Notes: a model not told the origin generated them from the letters alone. Positions 15,690 to 24,583 are shown, numbered from the stretch's first letter. The stretch is 48,616 nucleotides of DNA from Eshraghiella sp964414835 (GCA_964414835.1 CAYPWY010000014.1:1-48616); one strand, 5' to 3'. Program-made: numbers and translations.

Positions 15690-17765
15690 TTATATTTGGT
15701 ATATATTAATATCTTTGCCGTCCCGTACAAATACAGGGATGATATCAAGCGGTGCATCAACAATTACATTCTGACCCCCGTCAAAAATTTTGCCTGAGGA
15801 GGCATCCTTCCAACGGCATCCGTCAGGAAGATAAACAGAGCGTGTGAAGGTCTGCGCCTCCATAATCGGTGCCACAAGTATATCCGAACCAAACATGTAT
15901 TCATCTTCATAGCTCCAGCAGGCTTTGTCCTCAGGAAAATCATAGAAAAGAGGACGCATTACAGGTGTTCCGTGAAGGTGTGCCTCCATCATACAGTTTC
16001 TTATATAATCACGCAGGTTTTCCCTTATGAGAAGAAATTTTTTCATAATCTCATAATTGTCCTCGCCAAAGCTCCATACCTCGTTGTCCTGACCTGAGGA
16101 GAATGTTCTTACGCCGTCAATATATTCCACTTCCCTTTCATAGTAAGGAAGTCTTTCTCCATGAAGACGGAATACAGGACAGAATGCACCCCATTCAAAC
16201 CATCTGACAAGTAATTCCCTAAATTCAGGATTCTTGCCGTCTCCACCTACAAATCCGCCGATGTCGCTTGTCCACCAAGGGATTCCGGCAAGTCCCATTG
16301 AAAGTCCCGCCTGAAGCTGTTCGCGGAAAGCCCTGAATGTGGAACATATATCTCCTGACCAGGTAAGTGTACCGTATTTCTGGCTTCCTGCCCATGCGCA
16401 TCTTACAAGACTCATAACATCTTTTTCACCTACTGATTTAAGACCATCATAAAATCCCTTGGCGTACATTACAGGATAAATGTTGGTGCATTGAAGAGCG
16501 GGACCTGCATAATATCTGAAAACATCAAAATCATATGGACCGTATTCAGGCTCAGCCTCATCAAGCCAGAAGCAGTGAATGCCCTTGTCGTAATAATTTT
16601 CTTTACAGCGTTCCCACACAAACTGCCTTGCGCCGGGATGTGTGGCATCAAAGAAAGTGGTATCGCCCATCCAGTTCATATGAAATCCGGAAGCCCGGTC
16701 GGTTTTAACCAGATAGCCGCGGTCATTCATCTCACCGTAATTGACGGATTTTTCGTCTATTGTAGGCCATACGGAAACAGCAAGCTCAACACCAAGCTCC
16801 TTAAGCTCTTTGACCATTCCCTCAGGGTCAGGCCAGTCCCTTGGCTCAAAACGGAAATCACCCTGTCTGGTCCAATGGAAAAAGTCAATTACGACCACAT
16901 CCATAGGAAGCCCGCGCCTTTTATGTTCACGGACAACATTCATAAGCTCATCCTGTGTTCTGTAACGCAGCTTGCACTGCCAGAAGCCCAGACCGTATTC
17001 AGGCATCATAGGCGAAAAGCCTGTTGCCTTGGCATAGTTCTCTTCAATTTCCGCAGGAGTGTCTCCGGCAGTAATGAAATAATCAAGTTTCTTGGTACTC
17101 TTGGAAGTCCATTCTGTTTTATTGGTTCCGAATACGGCAGTTCCGACGGCAGGGTTGTTCCATAGAAAACCGTAGCCTCTGCTTGAAATATAGAAAGGCA
17201 CGCTTGCCTGACTGTTGCGGTGGCAAAGCTCAAGGATTGCTCCCTTTTTGTCAAGGCTTTTATCCTGATACTGTCCCATACCGTATATGTGTTCATCGTC
17301 AAATGCTTCAAATCTTGCCGCCAGAGAATAGTCGCTTGTACCTGTAATAGGCTTAAGCTCCCTGCCCTCAACCCGCAGAGGCACGCTGTAGCGGTCAATT
17401 CTGTCACGGTTGCGCCAGTATTCCTCGGTGAGAAGCTCATCCTTCTGGTTATAAAAGGAAATCCATCCCTCAAATGAAACCTTGGCAGTTATCTTACCAT
17501 TGGTGACGGATGCCTCTTTGGCAGTCTGGCAGTGTTTTTTAATCTCTTCCTCAGTATGCCACCAAGGCTCTGTGACATCTGTTTCACTGATAGTGATTTG
17601 ACTGTCCGTAGTCACAGGCTCAATAGTAAGCGCCCAGTCATTACTGTCCATAACGCTTTCCTTTGTCATGCGGACGCGAAGGGAATTTTCACCCCAAGGT
17701 GTAATCATAACAGTGGCGGAACCGTATTCTATTAATAAGGAATTGTCCTTCTGCGAAAATCTCAT
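15690..17765 (-). CDS. GH31 alpha-glycosidase (alpha-xylosidase/alpha-glucosidase type)
   Basis: The 691-aa enzyme has the GH31 plan: an N-terminal beta domain (1 to about 240), a TIM barrel and C-terminal beta domains. The nucleophile is D402 in F-W-L-D-E-A-E-P-E and the acid/base is D472 in T-W-S-G-D-I. The G-F-W-Q-C-K-x-R-Y stretch (260-268) and the DEAEPE form recall the alpha-xylosidase-like branch more than classical maltases. There is no signal peptide, so it should act on imported oligosaccharides. The start at 17765 has GGAGG upstream; ATG 17777 would overlap that site. It heads a two-gene minus-strand unit with the esterase and has its own promoter candidate. The exact sugar is not decidable. 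Confidence 0.88.
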   Translation of the reverse strand: MRFSQKDNSLLIEYGSATVMITPWGENSLRVRMTKESVMDSNDWALTIEPVTTDSQITISETDVTEPWWHTEEEIKKHCQTAKEASVTNGKITAKVSFEGWISFYNQKDELLTEEYWRNRDRIDRYSVPLRVEGRELKPITGTSDYSLAARFEAFDDEHIYGMGQYQDKSLDKKGAILELCHRNSQASVPFYISSRGYGFLWNNPAVGTAVFGTNKTEWTSKSTKKLDYFITAGDTPAEIEENYAKATGFSPMMPEYGLGFWQCKLRYRTQDELMNVVREHKRRGLPMDVVVIDFFHWTRQGDFRFEPRDWPDPEGMVKELKELGVELAVSVWPTIDEKSVNYGEMNDRGYLVKTDRASGFHMNWMGDTTFFDATHPGARQFVWERCKENYYDKGIHCFWLDEAEPEYGPYDFDVFRYYAGPALQCTNIYPVMYAKGFYDGLKSVGEKDVMSLVRCAWAGSQKYGTLTWSGDICSTFRAFREQLQAGLSMGLAGIPWWTSDIGGFVGGDGKNPEFRELLVRWFEWGAFCPVFRLHGERLPYYEREVEYIDGVRTFSSGQDNEVWSFGEDNYEIMKKFLLIRENLRDYIRNCMMEAHLHGTPVMRPLFYDFPEDKACWSYEDEYMFGSDILVAPIMEAQTFTRSVYLPDGCRWKDASSGKIFDGGQNVIVDAPLDIIPVFVRDGKDINIYQI

Positions 17766-17803
17766 AATAACCTCCATGGTTTCAATGATATAAATATAAT
17801 TAT

Positions 17804-17832
17804 ATTTTACATAACTTAAGGGCGCCTCTCAA
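17804..17832 (-). promoter_or_regulatory. Promoter candidate of the GH31-esterase unit
   Basis: On the minus strand TTGAGA (17827-17832) and TAAAAT (17804-17809) are separated by 17 bases and lie about 40 bases upstream of the GH31 start codon. Confidence 0.5.
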
Positions 17833-17949
17833 GATAAAAGATAATATTTTTTTGCATACTATATTAATGGGATTTTATATTAAAAATTTAAGATTCAGTC
17901 AGACTGTTTCAGTATAACATAAAATAAGCAAAAAAATTTTAAATTATGC

Positions 17950-17977
17950 TTGACTTTTATAGAATATATGTTATAGT
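17950..17977 (+). promoter_or_regulatory. Promoter of clpB
   Basis: TTGACT (17950-17955) and TATAGT (17972-17977), 16 bases apart, lie about 75 bases before the clpB start codon. The region carries repeated ATAACA/TGTTAT motifs but no CIRCE element or CtsR heptamer repeat that I can see. Confidence 0.6.
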
Positions 17978-18002
17978 ACAAATATAACAAACATAACATA
18001 TA
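17966..18002. repeat. Inverted repeats over the clpB promoter
   Basis: ATATGTTAT (17966-17974) and ATAACATAT (17994-18002) form a perfect 9-base inverted repeat. Inside it GTTATA and TATAAC form a smaller one. The left arm overlaps the -10 element. Further ATAACA copies occur at 17914-17919, 17984-17989 and 17993-17998. AT-rich palindromes like this could be an operator or chance. Confidence 0.5.
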
Positions 18003-18050
18003 GTTTTAAATTATCAATTTGGTTATAATACAGTAATGGGAGGGAATGTT

Positions 18051-20639
18051 ATGAATATACAGAAATTTACCCAGAAATCAGTTGAGGCATTGCAGGATTG
18101 TGAGAAGTTAGCATATGAATACGGTAATCAGGAGGTTGACCAAGAGCATCTTTTGAGGGCATTGGTGGACCTTGACGACAGCTTAATTGCCAATCTTCTT
18201 GAAAAGATGGGCGTTGATATGTCCGCTTTTAAATCAGAAGCGGATGCTGCAATAAACCGCAAAACCAAGGTGTCAGGTGACGTGGAGCTGCATATAAGTC
18301 AAGCGCTTAACAAAGTTCTTTTGTGCGCCGAGGATGAAGCTAAGAAAATGGGCGACCAGTATGTTTCGGTTGAACATATTTTCCTTACAATGATTAAATA
18401 TCCCAATAAAGAAACAGGAGCTGTGTTCAAAAATTTCGGAATAGACAGGGATGGATTCCTTAAAGCGCTTTCACAGGTGCGCGGCAGCCGTCAGGTTACA
18501 AGCGATAATCCGGAGGCCACATATGATACATTGAAAAAATACGGTGTTGATTTGGTTGAACGTGCTAAGGCGCAGAAGCTTGACCCGGTAATAGGAAGGG
18601 ACGGAGAAATCCGTAATGTTATAAGAATTTTGTCGAGAAAAACCAAGAATAATCCGGTGCTTATCGGTGAACCCGGCGTAGGTAAAACCGCGGTGGCGGA
18701 AGGACTTGCACAACGCATTGTTCACGGAGATGTTCCGGAAGGGCTTAAGGATAAAACTATTTTTTCTCTGGACATGGGAGCCATGGTAGCAGGAGCAAAG
18801 TATCGCGGAGAGTTCGAGGAACGCCTTAAAGCCGTTCTTGATGAGGTAAAGAAAAGCGAAGGAAGAATCATTCTTTTTATAGATGAACTGCACACAATTG
18901 TCGGAGCAGGCAAAACAGAAGGCTCCATGGACGCAGGCAATATGCTTAAACCAATGCTTGCAAGAGGTGAACTGCACTGTATAGGGGCAACCACTCTTGA
19001 CGAATACCGCAAATATATAGAGAAGGATGCGGCGCTTGAGAGGCGTTTTCAGCCTGTTATGGTTGATGAGCCGTCAGTTGAGGATACAATCTCGATTCTC
19101 AGGGGAATTAAAGAGAGATATGAGGTGTTCCATGGAGTGAAAATAGCAGACAACGCACTGGTGGCAGCGGCACAGCTTTCACATCGGTATATTTCAGACA
19201 GATTTTTACCTGATAAAGCCATAGACCTTGTGGATGAAGCATGCGCACTTATTAAAACCGAGCTTGACTCAATGCCGGCAGAGCTTGATGAGCTTTCCCG
19301 TAAAGTTATGCAGCTTGAGATTGAAGAAGCTGCATTGAAAAAAGAGACTGATGAGGTAAGCAAAAAGAGGCTTGCTGAGCTGCAGTCGGAGCTTGCGGGC
19401 TTAAGAGACGACTTCAATTCAAAAAAAGCCCAGTGGGATAATGAAAAATCTTCTGTGGACCGTCTCAGTAAACTTCGCGAAGAGATAGAAGAGGTCAACA
19501 ATCAGATTCAGATGGCAAAGCGTGAGTATAATCTTGAAAAAGCCGCTGAACTGCAATATGGTAAGCTTCCGTCTCTGGAGAAAGAGCTTGCCGCAGAGGA
19601 GAAAAAGGTTGGCGAAAAGGATTTGTCGCTTGTGCATGAATGTGTAAGCGACGAGGAAATAGCCAGGATTGTGTCGCGGTGGACAGGAATACCTGTATCG
19701 AAGCTTAACGAAAGCGAACGTAACAAGACACTCAATCTGGCAGAGGAGCTTCACCGCAGAGTAATAGGGCAGGATGAAGGTGTGACTAAGGTTACGGAGG
19801 CTATTATGCGTTCACGTGCCGGAATTAAAGACCCAAAGCGCCCAATCGGTTCATTTCTTTTCCTTGGACCTACAGGCGTAGGTAAGACAGAGCTTGCCAA
19901 GACTTTAGCACAGAGTCTTTTTGATGATGAAAACAATATTGTCCGCATTGACATGAGCGAGTATATGGAGAAATACTCTGTATCAAGACTTATCGGAGCG
20001 CCTCCGGGATATGTAGGATATGAGGAGGGCGGACAGCTTTCCGAAGCGGTAAGGCGTAAACCATATTCCGTTGTACTTTTTGATGAGATTGAGAAAGCGC
20101 ATCCTGATGTTTTCAATGTACTTCTGCAGGTGCTTGATGACGGAAGAATTACTGACTCCCAGGGAAGAACCATAGATTTCAAGAATACCATCATAATACT
20201 GACATCCAATATCGGTTCCCAATACCTTCTTGACGGAATTGAGGCTGACGGCAGCATCAGCGGCGATGCCGAAAATGCGGTTATGAATGATTTAAGAAAT
20301 CATTTCAGACCGGAGTTTCTTAACAGGCTTGATGAGGTGATTATGTTCAAACCTTTGTCAAAGGATAACATCGGCAGCATAGTGGGGCTTATGGTAAAAG
20401 AACTGAACAGAAGGCTTGAAGCCCGTGAACTCAGCGTTGAACTCAGCGAAAAAGCCGTTCACAACATAGCTGATAACGGTTATGACCCTGTATATGGCGC
20501 AAGACCGCTTAAGCGGTACATCCAGAAAACGGTTGAAACCTTAAGTGCAAAACTTATCCTTCAGGGAGGCGTAGCTGCCGGAGATGTCATCTATATAGAT
20601 GTGTCAGAAGACGGAAGCCTCTTTGCAGGGAAAAAATAA
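18051..20639 (+). CDS. clpB: ClpB disaggregase (AAA+ chaperone)
   Basis: The 862-aa protein has the full ClpB order: an N-terminal Clp-N domain (1 to about 145), AAA1 with Walker A G-E-P-G-V-G-K-T (206-213), the long coiled-coil middle domain (about 400-530) that separates ClpB from ClpC/ClpA, AAA2 with Walker A G-P-T-G-V-G-K-T (606-613), and the D2-small domain ending G-A-R-P-L-K-R. It lacks a ClpP-binding I/L-G-F/L loop motif that I can recognise, as expected. ClpB rescues aggregated proteins together with DnaK/DnaJ/GrpE. The start at 18051 has GGAGG at 18039-18043. It forms a single-gene unit with its own promoter and a terminator downstream. Confidence 0.96.
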   Translation: MNIQKFTQKSVEALQDCEKLAYEYGNQEVDQEHLLRALVDLDDSLIANLLEKMGVDMSAFKSEADAAINRKTKVSGDVELHISQALNKVLLCAEDEAKKMGDQYVSVEHIFLTMIKYPNKETGAVFKNFGIDRDGFLKALSQVRGSRQVTSDNPEATYDTLKKYGVDLVERAKAQKLDPVIGRDGEIRNVIRILSRKTKNNPVLIGEPGVGKTAVAEGLAQRIVHGDVPEGLKDKTIFSLDMGAMVAGAKYRGEFEERLKAVLDEVKKSEGRIILFIDELHTIVGAGKTEGSMDAGNMLKPMLARGELHCIGATTLDEYRKYIEKDAALERRFQPVMVDEPSVEDTISILRGIKERYEVFHGVKIADNALVAAAQLSHRYISDRFLPDKAIDLVDEACALIKTELDSMPAELDELSRKVMQLEIEEAALKKETDEVSKKRLAELQSELAGLRDDFNSKKAQWDNEKSSVDRLSKLREEIEEVNNQIQMAKREYNLEKAAELQYGKLPSLEKELAAEEKKVGEKDLSLVHECVSDEEIARIVSRWTGIPVSKLNESERNKTLNLAEELHRRVIGQDEGVTKVTEAIMRSRAGIKDPKRPIGSFLFLGPTGVGKTELAKTLAQSLFDDENNIVRIDMSEYMEKYSVSRLIGAPPGYVGYEEGGQLSEAVRRKPYSVVLFDEIEKAHPDVFNVLLQVLDDGRITDSQGRTIDFKNTIIILTSNIGSQYLLDGIEADGSISGDAENAVMNDLRNHFRPEFLNRLDEVIMFKPLSKDNIGSIVGLMVKELNRRLEARELSVELSEKAVHNIADNGYDPVYGARPLKRYIQKTVETLSAKLILQGGVAAGDVIYIDVSEDGSLFAGKK

Positions 20640-20680
20640 AATCTGAATAAAAAAATCAAGATGAAAGAAAAATAAAATAA

Positions 20681-20744
20681 AGCCTCCGGAATTGGTCCGC
20701 ACCCGTTTTACCTCAGTGGCAGCTCCGATTCCGGAGGTTGTTTT
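20681..20744. terminator. Long-loop terminator between clpB and the DUF4250 gene
   Basis: A 15-bp stem (20681-20695 with 20725-20739, two G-T pairs) encloses a 29-nt loop and is followed by TGTTTT. It separates two converging genes and can serve both. The loop is unusually large for a simple terminator. Confidence 0.7.
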
Positions 20745-20762
20745 ATGTGATAGGCATTGTGT

Positions 20763-20942
20763 TTAAACAAACTGGTTTGTAACGGAGTTATACCTGTAAT
20801 TAATTGCTGACAGCTTATCACAAAGAAAAACTCTGTCCACTTGGTACTTATCACAGAAATCATCAAGGTTTGCACACTCATCACGAAGCTTGGTGTTGAC
20901 ATAGCTCAGTAAAATTACCGGGTCTGTTGGAAGTGGGTTCAT
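20763..20942 (-). CDS. DUF4250 family small protein
   Basis: This 59-aa protein matches the DUF4250 family: D-P-V-I-L-L-S-Y-V-N-T-K-L-R-D at the start and Y-N-S-V-T-N-Q-F at the end are its hallmarks. The middle looks like a compact helical unit with a possible helix-turn-helix (L-D-D-F-C-D-K-Y-Q-V-D). Function is unknown. The start at 20942 is set by GGAGGAT on the minus strand; the longer frame to 21014 has no ribosome site. A promoter with a TATAAT box lies about 40 bases upstream. It is monocistronic. Confidence 0.82.
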   Translation of the reverse strand: MNPLPTDPVILLSYVNTKLRDECANLDDFCDKYQVDRVFLCDKLSAINYRYNSVTNQFV

Positions 20943-20982
20943 ATTGCTATCCTCCTTTGTTTCATTGCCGTTGTTTTCACCT

Positions 20983-21011
20983 ATTATACACAAATCCGTC
21001 TGGAATATCAA
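20983..21011 (-). promoter_or_regulatory. Promoter of the DUF4250 gene
   Basis: On the minus strand TTGATA (21006-21011) and TATAAT (20983-20988) have a 17-base spacer. Confidence 0.7.
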
Positions 21012-21090
21012 CATGACCTGTCAAAGCAAAAAAAATTGATATATGAACAAGAAATGAAATTGAGATAAAAGTGGTTACAAGGGAAACAAA

Positions 21091-21119
21091 TTGACAATGC
21101 TCTGTCCATAATATAAAAT
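21091..21119 (+). promoter_or_regulatory. Promoter of the anchored unknown protein
   Basis: TTGACA (21091-21096) and TAAAAT (21114-21119) have a 17-base spacer and lie 49 bases before the start codon at 21168. Confidence 0.65.
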
Positions 21120-21167
21120 AATTATGTGAAAAGGGCAGTCGGAGAGTAATTAAAAGAGGGGAATTTT

Positions 21168-21755
21168 ATGTCAAATAAAAAACGTATAATAATCGGAATT
21201 GCTGCTTTTGTGGCAATTATAGTAGTGGCTGTTGTGGTTTTTGTGATAAAACTTCATTCTTCAGGTGTACATATTTATAGGAATCTGGGAAATATCAATA
21301 TTACTAAAGAATGCTGGTACTTTGACGAAAACGGACAGAACGGGACAGCCGTTGTAACTATTTCAGGCTCCGTAAATTCTAATAAAGGTGTGTTTGAGGG
21401 GACAATAAGCGTTGACAGGGACAGTGAACTTCACACTAAACTTGCAGACATACCTGAAAGCGGCAGCAATATATGTAATTTTGTTGCACTTAAAGACGGT
21501 AATGATTACGGTGAAGAATATCCTGATGAATACATAATTTTGTATTACGGAACTCTTTTTGATTATGACGACGACAGGCTTGTACCTGACCTTAATTATG
21601 AATATAAGGTATATCTTAATGACGATGGTACATTTGTGCTTGCTGCTATGAAATATGATGATGAAGGGCAGCAGGTATACCGGTTTACAGTCATAAACGC
21701 ACCTGATGAGGAAACGGCTGCTGAATGGTTTGAAATTCAAAGAGATTTGCCGTAA
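21168..21755 (+). CDS. Membrane-anchored extracytoplasmic protein of unknown function
   Basis: The 195-aa product has a short basic N-terminus (N-K-K-R), one hydrophobic segment (about 7-27) and an acidic, beta-rich outer domain of about 165 residues with many Tyr and Asp. No lipobox cysteine follows the hydrophobic segment, so it is a membrane anchor or signal peptide, not a lipoprotein. I do not recognise the domain. GAGGGG precedes the ATG and a good promoter lies upstream. The next gene has its own promoter, so this is probably a single-gene unit. Confidence 0.75.
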   Translation: MSNKKRIIIGIAAFVAIIVVAVVVFVIKLHSSGVHIYRNLGNINITKECWYFDENGQNGTAVVTISGSVNSNKGVFEGTISVDRDSELHTKLADIPESGSNICNFVALKDGNDYGEEYPDEYIILYYGTLFDYDDDRLVPDLNYEYKVYLNDDGTFVLAAMKYDDEGQQVYRFTVINAPDEETAAEWFEIQRDLP

Positions 21756-21851
21756 AATGATTTTACTTCGTACATATGTATTTTTACGGTGGTGTTAGCG
21801 AATACGGATAATCATACCGATAGTGCATACAGCAATAAATAAGACTTGTTG

Positions 21852-21880
21852 TTGAATTTCTTTTCAAAATCGAATATACT
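21852..21880 (+). promoter_or_regulatory. Promoter of the four-TM protein
   Basis: TTGAAT (21852-21857) and TATACT (21875-21880) have a 17-base spacer and lie 47 bases upstream of ATG 21928. Confidence 0.65.
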
Positions 21881-21927
21881 ATAAGTTATGTAGCGTTCAA
21901 AACCTTCTGAACAGAAAGGAAATTCCA

Positions 21928-22455
21928 ATGGCAGAGAAAAATAATAAATCCGGCGGCGGTTTTTTTGACATAATTATATATGGTATGATGATTGTTGCAG
22001 TGGTGTATGTGATTATCCAGTGTATTCTCGGCAACAATAATGCGGTTCATTTTAAGCTTACACTTGGAATATGGATAATTCTTGCGGTGGCAGTGGCAGA
22101 CTTTATCGGACCGGTTGTGACGGGGCGGTTCGGCAACATTCCATCAAAGGGCGCTCAATTATATACGGTGTATGCGCTTATGGATGCACTTATGTATACC
22201 GGTTTGTATATGTTTGTAATAAACATAAGCATGACCAAGGAGCCTCTTCATTACATATTCCTTGGAATTTCGGCGGCACTTTTTGCGGCCAAGACAGTAG
22301 TGTACAATAAATTCCAAACAATACTTAAAGAAACTGCGGTTGCAGAGATGATTGACAAAGAAGAAGCCGAGGATGATGAGGATAATATAGAGGTTGATAC
22401 TCTGGACGAAGACGATTCGGACGACCTTAAAATTATAGTTTACAGAAATAAGTAG
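21928..22455 (+). CDS. Integral membrane protein with acidic C-terminal tail, unknown
   Basis: The 175-aa protein has four hydrophobic segments (roughly 13-32, 40-60, 75-95 and 105-122) and a cytoplasmic tail that is very rich in Asp and Glu (about 140-168). I recognise no family. GAAAGGAAA is the likely ribosome site. It is followed by a hairpin whose T tract abuts the next gene's start codon, so expression of the deacetylase downstream depends on read-through of this signal or on a promoter I do not see. Confidence 0.75.
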   Translation: MAEKNNKSGGGFFDIIIYGMMIVAVVYVIIQCILGNNNAVHFKLTLGIWIILAVAVADFIGPVVTGRFGNIPSKGAQLYTVYALMDALMYTGLYMFVINISMTKEPLHYIFLGISAALFAAKTVVYNKFQTILKETAVAEMIDKEEAEDDEDNIEVDTLDEDDSDDLKIIVYRNK

Positions 22456-22460
22456 ACGTA

Positions 22461-22506
22461 ACCTGCATATATATTATTAATTATTATTATATATGTGCAG
22501 GTTTTT
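22461..22506 (+). terminator. Terminator hairpin abutting the deacetylase start codon
   Basis: ACCTGCATATATAT (22461-22474) pairs with ATATATGTGCAGGT (22489-22502) with one G-T pair, and is followed by T residues to 22506. The ATG of the next gene begins at 22507. Confidence 0.75.
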
Positions 22507-23184
22507 ATGTGGGAAAAAAGACTGGCTGCTATTGTCATGTGCGGACTGCTTTGTTTTGCTGCCATACTTATACTGGAAAAGGACACACCTCCCGGAACCA
22601 TAGAATTTGTATCCGGCAAAAATTATTACGAGAAGACGGTTGCCATAACCTTTGATGACGGACCGTCAGCGAAAACCACTGCCAGACTCCTTGACGGTCT
22701 TAAGGAAAGGGGAGTAAAGGCGACTTTTTTTGTTGTGGGAGAAAATGCTGCCAATAACAAAGACCTTATAAAGAGAATGTATGATGAGGGGCATATTATC
22801 GGCAATCATACATACACACATGTGGAGCTTACCAAGCTGTCCAAGACGGCTGCTATCAATGAGATTACCAAGACTAACGAGCTTATTGAGGAAATTACGG
22901 GAGAGCCTGTAACCTTTATAAGACCGCCATGCGGCTCATGGGATGAAGCGCTGTATTTTGATGTTGATATGACGCCTGTGTTTTGGAGCGTTGACCCAAA
23001 GGATTGGTGCACAGAGGATGTTACCGCTGTTGTCAGCCGCGTTATGGGAGATACTGTGGACGGGGATATTATACTTTTTCATGATATATATGACAGTTCA
23101 GTGACGGCGGCACTTGAGGTTATAGACAGACTGCAAGCTCAGGGATATAAATTTGTCACAATAGATGACATATTAATTGAATGA
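22507..23184 (+). CDS. Polysaccharide (peptidoglycan-type) N-deacetylase, NodB family
   Basis: The 225-aa protein has an N-terminal membrane anchor (about 6-23) and a NodB domain. Motif 1 is T-F-D-D-G-P with D50 and D51, motif 2 is H101-T-Y-T-H105 (zinc), motif 3 is R-P-P-C-G, motif 4 contains the D-P-K-D-W core and motif 5 is L-F-H-D. All catalytic residues appear present. It should remove acetyl groups from GlcNAc or MurNAc in the wall. PdaA-like or PgdA-like roles are possible. Start at 22507: the only ribosome-site-like sequence is CAGG in the descending arm of the terminator hairpin, an unusual arrangement. A GTG at 22495 in the hairpin would add four residues. Confidence 0.88.
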   Translation: MWEKRLAAIVMCGLLCFAAILILEKDTPPGTIEFVSGKNYYEKTVAITFDDGPSAKTTARLLDGLKERGVKATFFVVGENAANNKDLIKRMYDEGHIIGNHTYTHVELTKLSKTAAINEITKTNELIEEITGEPVTFIRPPCGSWDEALYFDVDMTPVFWSVDPKDWCTEDVTAVVSRVMGDTVDGDIILFHDIYDSSVTAALEVIDRLQAQGYKFVTIDDILIE

Positions 23185-23252
23185 CAAACCCCTTAAAATA
23201 TGTTAAAATATTAGAATATATTATGAATACAACAGCTTTATGAGGTACGATT

Positions 23253-24581
23253 ATGGATTTGTTTGATTATATGCGTCAGGACAATATGAAAAAGGAATCT
23301 CCGCTGGCTTCAAGGATGAGACCGGATACGCTTGATGAGGTGGTGGGGCAGAAGCATATTATCGGACCGGATAAGCTGCTTTATCGTGCAATTAAGGCGG
23401 ACAAATTAAGCTCGGTTATATTTTACGGCCCGCCGGGAACAGGCAAAACCACACTTGCCAAGGTAATTGCCAATACCACAAGTGCCGAATTCTGCCAGAT
23501 TAACGCAACTGTTGCAGGTAAAAAAGACATGGAAGAGGTGGTGGAGCATGCTAAGGAGAGGATGGCTTCACAGGGACGCAAAACCATTTTGTTTGTGGAC
23601 GAGATTCACCGCTTTAATAAGGGTCAGCAGGACTATCTGCTTCCGTTTGTGGAGGACGGAACGATTATATTGGTCGGTGCAACAACGGAAAATCCCTATT
23701 TTGAGGTCAACAGCGCGCTTATATCCCGTTCCATAGTATTTGAGCTTAAGCCTCTTGAACAATCAGATATAGAAGCACTTATACGCAAGGCTGTTTATGA
23801 TACCCGGAAAGGTATGGGAAGCTATAATGCTCTGATAGATGACGATGCTGTGGAATTTCTGGCAGATATGGCTAACGGAGATGCAAGGCAGGCACTTAAT
23901 GCCGTGGAGCTTGGGGTTATGTCGACGCCTGTTGATAATGACGGACATATACATATAACGCTTGATGTGGCATCTGAATGTATCCAGAAAAAGGTTATCA
24001 AGTACGACAAAAAGGGCGACAATCATTATGATACCATTTCAGCCTTTATAAAAAGCATGAGGGGTTCGGATCCTGATGCGGCGCTTTATTATCTTGGAAG
24101 AATGTTATATGCAGGAGAAGACCCGAAATTTATAGCCAGACGTATTGTTATCTGCGCCAGTGAAGATGTGGGCAATGCTGACCCGCAGGCGCTTGTTGTG
24201 GCAGTGTCGGCATTTCTTGCGGTGGAACGTATAGGAATGCCTGAGTCGAGGATTATTCTGGCACATGCCTGTACATATGTGGCAACAGCGCCCAAAAGTA
24301 ATTCAGCTATTGCAGGAATAGACGAGGCAATGAATTACATACGTGAAAACGGAACCTATAACGTTCCGCCATATCTGAAGGATGCCCATTATGCAGGAGC
24401 TGCAAAGCTCGGCAGGGGACTTGATTATAAATATGCCCATGATTATCCAAATCATTATGTGAAACAGCAGTATCTGCCTGACGAAGCGGCAGGAACAGTG
24501 TTTTATCATTCCTCAGGCAACGGATATGAGAAAAAAATCAATGAGCATATGGAATATATACGCAGAGAAGCCGACAAATAA
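23253..24581 (+). CDS. rarA: Replication-associated recombination protein RarA (MgsA)
   Basis: The 442-aa AAA+ protein has Walker A G-P-P-G-T-G-K-T (59-66), Walker B D-E-I-H (116-119) and sensor 1 G-A-T-T-E-N-P-Y-F (142-150). Its C-terminal half is the MgsA tetramerisation region, with H-Y-D-T-I-S-A-F-I-K-S-M-R-G-S-D-P-D-A-A as family signature. RarA acts at stalled replication forks with SSB. T-G-A-G-G-T precedes the ATG. Length agrees with the family. It lies between the deacetylase and the DUF5717 cluster and looks unrelated to either. Confidence 0.95.
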   Translation: MDLFDYMRQDNMKKESPLASRMRPDTLDEVVGQKHIIGPDKLLYRAIKADKLSSVIFYGPPGTGKTTLAKVIANTTSAEFCQINATVAGKKDMEEVVEHAKERMASQGRKTILFVDEIHRFNKGQQDYLLPFVEDGTIILVGATTENPYFEVNSALISRSIVFELKPLEQSDIEALIRKAVYDTRKGMGSYNALIDDDAVEFLADMANGDARQALNAVELGVMSTPVDNDGHIHITLDVASECIQKKVIKYDKKGDNHYDTISAFIKSMRGSDPDAALYYLGRMLYAGEDPKFIARRIVICASEDVGNADPQALVVAVSAFLAVERIGMPESRIILAHACTYVATAPKSNSAIAGIDEAMNYIRENGTYNVPPYLKDAHYAGAAKLGRGLDYKYAHDYPNHYVKQQYLPDEAAGTVFYHSSGNGYEKKINEHMEYIRREADK

Positions 24582-24583
24582 TG

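Noticed and set aside
16491..17165. 224-codon plus-strand frame inside the GH31 gene
   Set aside because: Antisense shadow; the GH31 motifs on the other strand are complete.
17880..18050. CIRCE (HrcA) or CtsR operator before clpB
   Set aside because: I looked for TTAGCACTC-type inverted repeats and GGTCAAA repeats and found neither.
18471..20257. Several 75-168-codon minus-strand frames inside clpB
   Set aside because: Shadows of clpB with low-complexity Ser/Leu composition.
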